Positions 9,257-18,411 of a DNA stretch of 29,612 nt are shown here, piece after piece. Both the position numbers and the translations under genes were made by a program. The notes under the pieces are model-generated. The model saw nothing but the letters and a program-made list of their open reading frames with translations, was not told the origin of the DNA and ran no database searches. Numbering within the stretch: position 1 is the first letter of the stretch; every line of letters starts with the position of its first letter. This DNA is from Chytridium lagenaria (taxonomy: Eukaryota; Chytridiomycota; Chytridiomycetes; Chytridiales; Chytridiaceae): NCBI GenBank assembly GCA_025449115.1, contig JAHLKC010000249.1, positions 1-29,612 of the forward strand. Reading direction: 5' to 3'.

Positions 9257-9392
9257 ATACGGGCATTATGGTTGGAGGGTTATGCCATTTATCTATAGAG
9301 TGAACGATTTTAACATAAATATTATCATCTTCATGCATTAAACTATCTTTCTCTATAAATGCTTTTATTGAGGTCACTAACATCTCACCAAC
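9256..9392. repeat. Repeat X, copy 2, ending at a telomere seed
   Basis: Near-identical to 7602-7742 and fused to the outer end of T copy 1 with no seed between. About 5 bp after the match ends comes CCTTAGGGTTAGGG (9395-9408), so this junction too was probably once a chromosome end. Confidence 0.8.
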
Positions 9393-9408
9393 ACCTTAGG
9401 GTTAGGGT

Positions 9409-9756
9409 ACATGGGGGTCCCCACAGGGTTATCGATTTTTTGTGTGACTTGACTTAATATGAAATGTAGCCCTTGTTGCGACGATCTCGAAACCGTTTTA
9501 ACCCTCAATCAAATTGTCAAAATTGAGCGACGTACAAGCGTCGGAAGTTTCAAATTTTTAAAAGTAATAATTAGTAGACTTGTCGCTGTCCTGCGGCAAG
9601 ATCTAATGGTCAGATCTTGCTCAAATTTTGCAGAGATGTCAGCAACAGTGTTAAATATATATTGTATGACTCAAATGGGTAGCATGGAATTTATGTTTAC
9701 TATATGTTTGGCAGATTTTCCGTTAAAATCGGGACATTTCTAACTTTAAGTCTGTA
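9409..9756 (-). mobile_element. T element copy 2 (about 348 bp)
   Basis: Inner end TACATGGGGG directly after TTAGGGTTAGGG. It ends at CTTTAAGTCTGTAT, followed by TAGGGTCAGGG. Copy 7 breaks at exactly the same base, so copies 2 and 7 probably share one truncation event. The plus-strand frame 9459-9743 is open, but it is broken in other T copies and antisense to the element gene, so I do not call it. Confidence 0.85.
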
Positions 9757-9767
9757 TAGGGTCAGGG

Positions 9768-12473
9768 TACATGGGGGTCCCCACAGGGTTATCGATTTTT
9801 TTGTGTGACTTGACTTAATATGAAATGTAGCCCTTTGCGACGATCTCGAAACCGGTTTAACCCTCAATCAAATTGTCAAAATTGAGCGACGTACAAGCGT
9901 CGGAAGTTTCAAATTTTCTTAAGTAATAATTAGTAGACTTGTCGCTGTCCTGCGGCAAGATCTAATGGTCAGATCTTGCTCAAATTTTGCAGAGATGTCA
10001 GAAACAGTGTCAAATTATATTGTATGACTCAAATAGGTAGCATGGAATTTATGTTTACTATATGATTGGCGGATTTTCCGAAAAATCGGGACATTTCTAA
10101 CTTAAGTCTGTATAACATGAAACAAATGGTCAGATTTGCTGATACTTTGGACAAGCATAGATATCATACAGAACGATATGACCACTCAGATAGGGTGGTA
10201 CAAAGTGACTCTATTAAGGTCCACCTCCCGGTGCCAGAGTACTTAGGAATCGGGATGGTATACATAATGCGGGAATGTTGAGGTGATTTGAGTGAGAATG
10301 AATGGTCAGAACTTTGTGATACTTTGCACACATATAGATATTGGATTCACTAACATATGCAAGTCTCAGATTGGGGTGATACAAGTAGACTGTATTAAGG
10401 TATCACTTCCCGAGTGCATGTACTTAGTAACGGAAACTATTGGGAAATTGAGTTAGATTGGGTATCAGATGTTTGTGAAACTCAGCAAACGTATAGATTT
10501 CGATATTGAGAAGATACACTGGTATCAGATTGGTGTGGTACAAAGTGTGGGTATTATGTATCTCCCTTATGGAGTGAAGTGTTCTCTGTAACGGGTTTAA
10601 TATTGAACAGATAAGTCAAGACAAAAGATAGAATAGATTTATAAAGTTTATTAATTTTAAAAGTTATGACATAAGTTGTGCTGACTATTTGTGTCCAAAC
10701 CGTCCCCTGAAACCTCTAATGCGGGTACCTGGTTTGGTTGTAGTTGCATCACCTTCACAAAAGATCAAAGGATGGGCCTGCAATATCACTCAAGTGGTCT
10801 GAATCAGAATCGTCAATAAGCACTATCTGGGTAGCAGGATGGCTATGACCACAAACTCTTTCCCAAATGTTTTCATGGGGGCCAACAACACACTCAAGTG
10901 GAATCGGAATCATGACATTGCACATCCATATCTACATCGTCACTGTCATCCACCACATAGATGGTAGAATCATGGATGGTTGCCCTGGGTGGAGAATGAG
11001 ATCGTTGTGGAGGTAATGGATGATGAACTGAATTGGTTGGACTAGATTGGGGTGGATGGTGATTAAGGTGATGGGGAGATGGTGGTGGTTGAAGTTGATG
11101 TGATCTGCGAGGCATGGGTGGAGGTGAAGGTGAATGTTCTTGAGGTGAAGGTGAAAGTGAAGGTGAATGTCCTTGAAGTGGCTGACGCAAAGATGCAAAG
11201 GCAGTGTCTTCTAAGAGCTCATCCACAATCCTCTTGAGGGCATAGTTGGGCCTTGCGCATGTTGACCTGTTTGCACACCTAAATCTCAACTGCCTTTCAG
11301 CTGTTCAAAAAGAAGGATTAATACAGATGAAAAAATAGAAAATGGAGAGAATGGCAGGAGATCTTACATCCAACACTATGAAGCTTTCCACCACAATCCC
11401 TGCATCTGAAACGCGACTTGTATCTTAGTACTAGTGTCTTTACTGCATCCAACTCCAAGTCCTTAGCCTGCCTGCAAATATCTCCATCTTCCCCAGCAGG
11501 GAACTCCTGATCCATTGGAATGACATCTCCAGGAAGAAACTCTGTGGAGCCAAAGTGCCTCTCAGTGAATTGCTGAAATCGTCTCCTGGTACTCAGAGTG
11601 TCATTGTCATTCCACCCAAAATTGTTAATGAGAGCCTTCAACATTTGCTGCTTTCGTTCTGATGGTTCTTCATGGTTTCTTCCATTGAAAAGCTGCTGCG
11701 CTGTAGAGCTCTGCAAGGCCATGGTGATATCTTGAATGTATGCATCAGTCGGGATATGATGAAACTCAAAGCCAAGAAAAGACAAATCTTGCATGGACCA
11801 GATCCTGATCCTATTGGCACCAGCAACACAATCACTCAGGCTGCCCCCACCGTACCGTATCTCTACCCTGATGCCAGAAATCTTGTCCTGGTTGCCACGA
11901 AGGTAGGAGGTGATGTTGAATAAGGCTGTCTCTACCCTCTTGAGGGCTCTGTTGTTTGCTGCTCTCTTCACAGATATCTGCCTGTTGTAGGCCTTCAGCG
12001 AGTGTGTAAGATGTGAATACACCTTGAACTTGAAGCCATGGATTCTTGCAGAGACCCAACCAAACCCTTGGCCAAGTTGACGAAGCATAGGAAATGCACT
12101 GACTGGCAGTACGCTAGGTACCCCTTCAGCTTCAGGCAAAGTCCAAGAAACCAAAGTGACATGACCAGGTCGACCAGGGAGGAACTTGCCAAAGTCAAAG
12201 GAATCAGCATCACCATTCTGGCCAAAGGCTGGGAAGTCAACAAAATTGCTGAGGCGCGCCTGAAAAAATTATTTTAGTCAGAGCATTAAAGTATAAAATA
12301 GAATAAAGTACAGAATAAGAATCTACCTTCATTCCATACTGAACAAATCTCACAGTAGTAATATCCATGTGGTCCAACGCATGAAGAAGATCTCCAATTG
12401 CCATCAGCTGTCCACCTCTGATGAAAATGGTGTTGGTTCTGTTGCCAGCCTCCGCCATTTCAGCCGTGATAAC
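9768..12473 (-). mobile_element. T element copy 3, longest copy, carries a gene
   Basis: Inner end as in other copies after the seed TAGGGTCAGGG (9757-9767). It runs through the internal repeats (to about 10640) into unique sequence and a spliced minus-strand gene, and stops at TAACTTAGGGTCAGGG about 15 bp upstream of that gene's first visible ATG. This shows what a longer T looks like: gene at the outer side and a long repeat-bearing 3' part at the inner side. Between 10080 and 10640 it has many single-base deletions relative to copy 1. Confidence 0.8.
10894..12458 (-). CDS. T-element zinc-ribbon protein, probably 5'-truncated
   Basis: Three exons (12458-12327, 12259-11368, 11300-10894) join in one frame of 476 codons. 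Intron donors are GTAGAT and GTAAGA; the acceptors are TTTTTTCAG and TTGAACAG; CTGACTAAAA precedes the first acceptor. Residues 1-44 align with residues about 134-174 of the E-element protein, so the N-terminal 130 or so residues seem lost; the frame stays open upstream to the telomere seed. Shared core: KVYSHLTHSLKAYN (about 123-136) and a basic/aromatic middle. Then comes a zinc-ribbon-like unit, FRCRDCGGKL (about 330) and, after a phase-1 intron, LRFRCANRSTC (about 347), followed by a predicted helix with IVDELL. The C-terminus is Pro/Ser/His-rich low complexity ending in an acidic DDSDDVDMDV. No known family is recognised; DNA or RNA binding is an inference from the ribbon. Confidence 0.75.
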
Positions 12474-12485
12474 TTAGGGTCAGGG

Positions 12486-12514
12486 TACATGGGGGTCCCC
12501 ACAGGGTTATCGAA
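12486..12514 (-). mobile_element. T element copy 4 (about 29 bp)
   Basis: Only the inner end TACATGGGGGTCCCCACAGG plus a few bases, between the seeds CTTAGGGTCAGGG and TTTTAGGG. It is the shortest truncation in the array. Confidence 0.8.
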
Positions 12515-12522
12515 TTTTAGGG

Positions 12523-12682
12523 TACATGGGGGTCCCACAGGGTTATCGATTTTTTTGTGTGACTTGACTTAATATGAAATGTAGCCCTTGTTGCGACGAT
12601 CTCGAAACCGGTTTAACCCTCAATCAAATTGTCAAAATTGAGCGACGTAGAAGCGTCGGAAGTTTCAAATTTTCTTAAGTAT
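12523..12682 (-). mobile_element. T element copy 5 (about 160 bp)
   Basis: Inner end intact except that one C is missing in the GGTCCC run. It breaks off at TTTTCTTAAGTA, followed by TTAAGGGTTAGGG. Confidence 0.85.
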
Positions 12683-12694
12683 TAAGGGTTAGGG

Positions 12695-12762
12695 TACATG
12701 GGGGTCCCCACAGGGTTATCGATTTTATTGTGTGACTTGACTTAATATGAAATGTAGCCCTT
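12695..12762 (-). mobile_element. T element copy 6 (about 68 bp)
   Basis: Inner end after TTAAGGGTTAGGG. It breaks off at AATGTAGCCCTT and is followed by GGTTAGGGG. Confidence 0.85.
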
Positions 12763-12771
12763 GGTTAGGGG

Positions 12772-13121
12772 TACATGGGGGTCCCCACAGGGTTATCGAT
12801 TTTTTTGTGTGACTTGACTTAATATGAAATGTAGCCCTTGTTGCGACGATCTCGAAACCGTTTTAACCCTCAATCAAATTGTCAAAATTGAGCGACGTAC
12901 AAGCGTCGGAAGTTTCAAATTTTTAAAAGTAATAATTAGTAGACTTGTCGCTGTCCTGCGGCAAGATCTAATGGTCAGATCTTGCTCAAATTTTGCAGAG
13001 ATGTCAGCAACAGTGTTAAATATATATTGTATGACTCAAATGGGTAGCATGGAATTTATGTTTACTATATGTTTGGCAGATTTTCCGTTAAAATCGGGAA
13101 ATTTCTAACTTTAAGTCTGTA
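12772..13121 (-). mobile_element. T element copy 7 (about 350 bp)
   Basis: Ends at the same base as copy 2 (CTTTAAGTCTGTAT), followed by the same seed TAGGGTCAGGG. It is nearly identical to copy 2. Confidence 0.85.
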
Positions 13122-13132
13122 TAGGGTCAGGG

Positions 13133-13570
13133 TACATGGGGGTCCCCACAGGGTTATCGATTTTTTGTGTGACTTGACTAATATGAAATGTAGCCCTTCT
13201 TGCAACGATCTCGAAACCGGTTTAACCCTCAATCAAATTGTCAAAATTGAACGACGTACAAGCGTCAGAAATTTCAAATTTTCTTAAGTAATAATTAGTA
13301 TACTTGTCGCCGTCCTGCGGCAAGATCTAATGGTCAGATCTTGCTCAAATTTTGCAGAGATGTCAGAAACACTGTCAAATGTATATTCCATGACTCAAAT
13401 AGGTAGCATGGAATTTATGTTTACTATATGATTGGCGGATTTTCCGTTAAAAACGGGACATTTCTAACTTTAAGGCCGTATAACGTGAAAACAAATGGTC
13501 AGAATTTGCTGATACTTTGCACAAGCATAGATATCAATACCAGGAACGATATGCACTACTCATAATAGGG
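13133..13570 (-). mobile_element. T element copy 8 (about 438 bp)
   Basis: The last T copy before the E units. It runs just into the first internal repeat and stops at CATAATAGGG, which merges into TTTAGGGTTAGGG by shared bases. It is more diverged than copies 2 and 7, with several substitutions. Confidence 0.85.
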
Positions 13571-13592
13571 TTTAGGGTTAGGGTAAGGGTTA
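13567..13592 (+). repeat. Interstitial telomere seed between T array and E unit 1
   Basis: AGGGTTTAGGGTTAGGG followed by TAAGGGTTA: a short, slightly degenerate TTAGGG tract. It separates the last T copy from the first E unit. Confidence 0.9.
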
Positions 13593-13746
13593 CACTTAGG
13601 ACTGCGAACTTTTGCACTTATAAAGCATGCCTGGGTTAAAGGTGCATCGGATAGAGCATCGAAAATACTACTAGAAAAACGTTTGGGCCGCCCCTGGGTT
13701 ACGTGTTTTGAGGGAGCTAATTAGCCTTAAAATTAGGTTAGGGTTA
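13593..13746 (-). mobile_element. Short truncated piece with its own telomere seed (inner part of E unit 1)
   Basis: About 140 bp beginning ACACTTAGGACTGCGAACTT, then a seed TTAGGTTAGGGTTA at 13733-13746. By the logic of the T copies this is a separate short element copy. It is repeated exactly in position at 22597-22752, so it was already part of the block when E was duplicated. Confidence 0.7.
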
Positions 13747-13865
13747 GCACCGAGCTGGTTAGTCTGATTAATTTTTTTTTTGAAAAATTTATTGACTTCG
13801 AAATTTTTTGAATTTAACTTTGAAGTTTCGAATTTAACTTTGACAATTTTAAAAACAAAATTTAT

Positions 13866-16800
13866 TTATTCTGAATCAAAAAACAAGTTATACGAAATGT
13901 CAAAATGTTCAAAAAGATTGAGGTCATCGTTGCAGTCAAAAAGTCCGTCGAGATCAAACTCCATGATAGGGGATGGTATGTTTGTAACAGATGTAGGGGC
14001 AGTATCGAGTAGTGGAATGTCAATGTCCATATTGATCAGTTGCTCATCGACCAGTTGGGGATTATTGGTCACTTGCTCCGTAAGAAGTCGGGGATTAATG
14101 AGTAGGGGATCGGTGCCGTCTTGGTGTTCATCAATATCAGCTACATCAGATTGAACATTGTTAGTTTGATACTCATGAACGAGTAGAGGATCGGTGCCGT
14201 CTTCGAGTTCAGCTACATCAGATTGAACATTGTTAGGTTGATACATAATTGGTTCTGCCAGTGTATCCATACCTGAGTAAAAAATTGTATCCACCGCCAA
14301 CATATCCGCACACGAGTTAAAGGTTGTATCTGCCGCCAAAGTATCCATACCCAACTCAAAACTAGTATCCACTGCCAACGTATCCATACCCAACTCAGAA
14401 CTTGTATCCACCGCCAACGTATCCATACCCAACTCAAAACTCTCATCCACTGCCAACGCATCCATACCCGAGTCATCCATACCCAACTCAAAACTCTCAT
14501 CCACTGCCAACGCATCCATACCCGAGTCAAAGGTTGAATCCGCCGCCAACATACCCATACCCGAGTCAAATGGTGTACCTGCCTCCACAGAGAACTGAGT
14601 GATGAAGGATGTATGGGCTTCACGGTTGGGAGCAGCAGGTTGTTCGTGAGGTGGATAAACCCTTTTGGGAGTAGCTGACATCGTTGCTGACGTTGTAAAA
14701 ATAGATTGCGCATATAATTGTCTCGCACAGTATCCGGAATTCCCACTAGTTTCAAAAAGCTGTGTCGGAGGAGCGGTTCTAACAATGCTTTAGATGTTAT
14801 CTAATGGTTTTAGATTTACCTTCGTCACTACTCTCATCAACAAATTCAACACATGCTTCACTACTCTCTTCAACACATTCATCAATACCTACCGAACAGA
14901 TCGAGTTCGGTAGTTGCACAAAGGATTCAGCTCAATGTCCTTGAAAAATTTAGATGTTACAAAAAAAAATTTACCTACCGAACAGATCGAGTTCGGTAGT
15001 TGCACAAAGCTATTATTAACAACCAGATTGGATTCAGCCTCAATGTCCTTAAAAATTTAGTAATGTGGGAAAGGAAAAATTTACCTACCGAACAGATCCA
15101 GTTCGGTAGTTGCACAAAGTTATCATCAACCACAATTTCAGCCTCACTGTCATTAAAAGCGCTCCTGCTGTAAGAAGCTTGATGTGACGGTGGACTAGTA
15201 TTTTTGCTAGCTCCATTTACGAGGCTGAAAGAAATGGTGTAGGAGCATGAAGTCGGGTGGCAGCTGAATACGTCTCATTAGGGATTCGCGGAAGAAATGT
15301 GTCCTCAAGATTTTGGGATATAATTTTGCGAATGACAGATATCAAAGGTGCGAGAAGGTCATTGAAAACTTCTTCATTTCTGTAGGTCTTCTTGCATTGG
15401 CCGCATTTTAACCGTATTCGTAGTGTTGGTTTTGTTTCACCTATAGACGGTTCAAATCAATTCTTAAGTAAATACATACTGATATCTTGGAAGTTTGAAG
15501 CCCTTTTGCAGTGCGTACAAAGGATTCCCGTGCGGCTGAGAAGATTTTTGAATATCATCATCGCATTCTTGTCGGATGACTCAATGCGATTGATTAAACG
15601 CAAATAAGGAGTAGCACGTCTAAAAGTTGGTTAAACGTTCCGCAGAACTTGATATTAAATAAAGAAAATTTTTACTACCGAACAACATGAGTTCGGTAGT
15701 TAAATTTTTATGAAATCTAATAACTACCTTATGCTAGAACCATCCCTTGATGATAATCCATGACCAACACGTATCGCAGAATTGGAAAAACCTATTCCTG
15801 GCGACGGCTCGATGTCAATAATAGGCCTTGAAATGCTGTAGTCTCTGATGCGGATGTTGTTCCGAGTTACTTTCCAGTACGTATCTGGACCCGGACCGGG
15901 ATTGGCATCGCTCTCAGCATCACTCTCGGCATATCTCTCTCCTTGTGATGGGTTAACGTGTACAAGTGACACATTATGAGGGATGTACGTGTTCGGAAAA
16001 CACGCGCTGACTCCGCGCTGAGAGGGTTGAAAAGATGATCGATTGCAGGCAAACCATGACGTTCCCGTCCTTGATCCTTGGATATTAAGGCCAAAAAGGG
16101 TCGAAGTGCACAGTCTACGACATTGTCAATGTGTAACTTGATTTGCAGCCAGCGCATCGCCATCGTAGTCGACGATTCTTGGGTTCATCTGTTTAGTCAG
16201 TTGTTAAATTTAACATGAGAGATGGTCTTACGGTTGGTGGTAAGCTTTGATTGGCAAGTATGACATTTCAATCGTGACCTCAAGATTTCTGCCATTTGTT
16301 TTCGTGCGTTGCTGTCACCAATCTCTACCTCTTTAGCCAGGCGGCCCCAATTTGTGTCTGGGTACACACCAAGTCCGCCATCGCCGATAGAAAATTGAAA
16401 TCCACCGAAATATCTGGCAAAGAAGCTTTTGAAGGGCATTGAATGTGTTCGTGAATAGTCCTTGTTGATACCCACAAGGTTCAGCAAAGATCGTAAACCA
16501 ACTGTTGGTTTTCACGTGGTTTCGCTCCATTGTCACCTATTAAAAGGGTTATAAAGTTATGATATTTGAAGCAAACCTTGAAAGAGTCTGTTTTTTCCTG
16601 CATTGTGAAGTGCCGCATCAAACTGTTGAAAATACAGTGCAGTCGGAACACTTTTGATTGTAATGCCCAGATGGCGAAGCTGATTGGATGACCAGATAGG
16701 CAGTTCCAGCACTTGGCTCATCAAATTGCTTAGTGAGGAAACCTTGAGTCGAGCTTCAATTCGATAATGTGAAAGCTGGAGAGGTGAGGCTTTCATAACC

Positions 16801-17714
16801 TTCATCATGCCTAAAAATACTCCCGAGTACCCACGCAAAGATTTGATGCTTTTTGGGGCACTGTATCCAAGACTCGAATTGTAGGCTTTCACAGAGTGCG
16901 TCAAATGAGGGTACACCTTAAATGAGGTGTTGCGAAATTTAGCCTGCACCCATCCCGCCCCATCCCCCACAGGACCCAGTACAGGAAAGATTTTGACACC
17001 CTGTAGTTGCCCGACATGGCTCTGAATGTTGTCGGAAACAGGTGCCCAGTTGATAAGAGCGATTGACTCCGTTTGAACAAACTTGCCGACATCAACATAT
17101 GTTTCTATGTCGGGTCCGTCATTTTCACCGTTATCTTCACTTGAGGGCAATGCCAGACGAAAAGGAAAGTTGCGAAAGTTCTTCAGTTTCGATTTTTGCC
17201 CAAATTGCACCAAACGAATCTTGCTGATTCCGAGGGCCTTAATGGCGGTGCACAGATCCGGTAGTGCCATGAATTGCGTGCCAGTTATAAAGGACGTATT
17301 AAAGCGCGATCGCTGCGTTGTTTCGACGTAAGATGGTGATGTACAAACAGATATGAAGAATAACTGGTGTAATTTGGCTGCCAATGCGATCTTCAGTTCC
17401 GCGCAATCGTACAGATGACTTTTGATTTTTAAAATAAAGGGAAAGGATGTAACGACAAGGGCGTCAGGGGCAAAACCAGTGTCGTTATGCTTTGGCCAGG
17501 TTTTGCAAAGGCCGACGCAGTCATCAGGGAACAGAGACGAGATTGTGTCGCATGAAAGCGTAATTGCAAGGAAATCAATATCAAACTGCGAGAGAACACC
17601 TTCGCTCAAATCATCATCGTCAGATTCACCATCAGGAATCACATATTGCTCGCTTGCTGAAGGGCTTGAGCCGTTTTCAACCCCGGATGTATATGGATGA
17701 CATGATGGATGCAT
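13866..17714 (-). CDS. E-element double zinc-ribbon protein, eight exons
   Basis: Exons: 17714-16577, 16536-16232, 16188-15728, 15619-15480, 15440-15089, 15047-14979, 14939-14820, 14787-13866; about 1,170 residues. Acidic N-terminus; conserved core with KVYPHLTHSVKAYN (266-279) shared with the T gene; zinc ribbon 1 LKCHTCQSKL (about 472) plus RWRCAGCKSSY (about 490); zinc ribbon 2 ILCTHCKRAS (about 671) plus LKCGQCKKTY (about 693). Each ribbon is split by a phase-1 intron between its cysteine pairs, as in the T gene, so ribbon 2 looks like an internal duplication. Next are tandem FVQLPNSICS mini-exons, an acidic stretch, eight or so 13-residue MDxLAVDxSFELG repeats, and an acidic/aromatic tail (FDLDGLFDCNDDLNLFEHF) like an activation domain. 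This copy lacks single bases at several points (for example near 14668, 14930, 15239, 16136, 16512) that the second copy has. Function unknown; nucleic-acid binding inferred. Confidence 0.72.
14245..14585 (-). repeat. 39-bp tandem repeats in the last exon (copy 1)
   Basis: About eight units coding for a 13-residue repeat of the type MDALAVDESFELG. Units differ in the middle (AVDES, AVDTS, AADTT). One partial unit (MDDSG) marks an unequal exchange. A second, longer duplication follows on the C-terminal side (NNVQSDVAELEDGTDPLL and NNVQSDVADIDEHQDGTDPL). Confidence 0.85.
14889..15115. repeat. Three CTACCGAAC...GTTCGGTAG palindromes in mini-exons (copy 1)
   Basis: At 14889-14913, 14974-14998 and 15084-15108, each a 9-bp perfect stem with a 7-nt loop. 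On the minus strand they lie in the FVQLPNSICS-coding ends of three similar exons, and the donor GTAGGTAAAT starts inside the stem for two of them. The same palindrome also occurs outside coding sequence at 15675 and 17732. Confidence 0.85.
15675..15699. repeat. CTACCGAAC palindrome inside intron 3 (copy 1)
   Basis: CTACCGAAC AACATGA GTTCGGTAG, the same stem as the exon copies with a different loop. It lies in the 107-nt intron 15620-15727, the longest of this gene. Confidence 0.85.
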
Positions 17715-17731
17715 GCTTCAAAAATGTGTAA

Positions 17732-17754
17732 CTACCGAACAATCTGTTCGGTAG
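17732..17754. repeat. CTACCGAAC palindrome in the 5' leader (copy 1)
   Basis: CTACCGAAC AATCT GTTCGGTAG, about 18 nt upstream of the ATG at 17714. The 5-nt loop is shorter than in the others. Confidence 0.85.
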
Positions 17755-17877
17755 TAAAAACAAACAAAAAGGTGCCTAAATTTGTCACATCTGTCAGAGT
17801 GGGAACGTCGGTGTAAGTGAGGAGAGGAATAAAATAGTAGTGAAAATCTTGGATTGAACAAGAAGATCACCTGGCCG

Positions 17878-17885
17878 TATTTATA
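17878..17885 (-). promoter_or_regulatory. TATA box of the E zinc-ribbon gene (copy 1)
   Basis: TATAAATA on the minus strand, about 165 nt upstream of the ATG at 17714. Conserved in copy 2 at 26878-26885. It suggests the gene has its own promoter and does not rely on the copia LTR. Confidence 0.5.
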
Positions 17886-18110
17886 GGCAACAGTGTGCTG
17901 TTTGTGCTTAAACAGGAAGTCTCGTTGAAAGGGGAACTGTGTAAGTTCTTTCCTTCTAAGGTTATTTTATCTCCTTCGCGTTGAAGGGAATATCACCCTT
18001 TAAGTGACAAATTAATTTACGGTCAAAATAATGTTTGTGTAACCAGAAATTTCTGATTTTTGCTAAGTTCTTTTAACTATGAATTTCATGCAGATAATAT
18101 GATTTCCTCA

Positions 18111-18202
18111 CTTACATCAACATACCCTTGCAAAACTACAACCCTTAGTTCGGTGGATATCACCGAGGTTGATGATTATTTTGCAACGGTAGTTGGTGTA
18201 AG
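18111..18202. repeat. 92-bp imperfect palindrome (copy 1)
   Basis: Begins CTTACATCAACATACCCTTG and ends with the matching GGTAGTTGGTGTAAG. The centre is CGGTG GATAT CACCG (18151-18165). The arms pair with mismatches over their whole length. It sits between the zinc-ribbon gene promoter and the copia 3' edge, probably in or next to the LTR. Confidence 0.75.
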
Positions 18203-18378
18203 TTGGGCCCAAATCATAATATGTGATGTAGTTAAGTAGCATAGATGATTAGCGTGTCTTTAGAAAACTTACGCCAAATGGCGTGAAAATTTTCATCTAA
18301 CCAAATCAATAAACATTTAAACATGACGACTAAAGTAAAGCAGTTTATTAAATTGGTTGCGTATGAACAGGATTTAAC

Positions 18379-18392
18379 ACTCCCCCGCAATT
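18379..18392 (-). other. Copia polypurine tract and 3' LTR start (copy 1)
   Basis: On the minus strand TTGCGGGGGAGTGTTAAATCC, a purine-rich tract running into TGTTAAAT, lies 20 nt after the polyprotein stop. This is the usual arrangement at a Ty1/copia 3' LTR. The LTR would extend leftward from 18379; I could not fix its far end (no clear CA end or target-site duplication). Confidence 0.6.
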
Positions 18393-18411
18393 TAAGAAAA
18401 CTGCGGCTCTA

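Noticed and set aside
9459..9743. A 94-codon plus-strand frame repeated in T copies 2 and 7
   Set aside because: It is antisense to the element gene, broken in T copies 1, 3 and 8, and its repetition simply follows from the DNA repeat.
14213..14785. Trp/Arg-rich minus-strand frame and Pro/Tyr/His-rich plus-strand frame over the 39-bp repeats
   Set aside because: Both are other-frame readings of the MDxLAVDxSFELG repeat; the acidic frame is the one joined in phase to upstream exons.
15724..17714. Reading 17714-15724 as a complete three-exon gene ending at TAG, with a second gene to the left
   Set aside because: The TAG lies in a splice donor (AAG|GTAGTT). Splicing to the acceptor at 15620 continues in phase into the second zinc ribbon, and the last exon has no ATG at its start, so one gene explains the data better. 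Transcripts would settle it.
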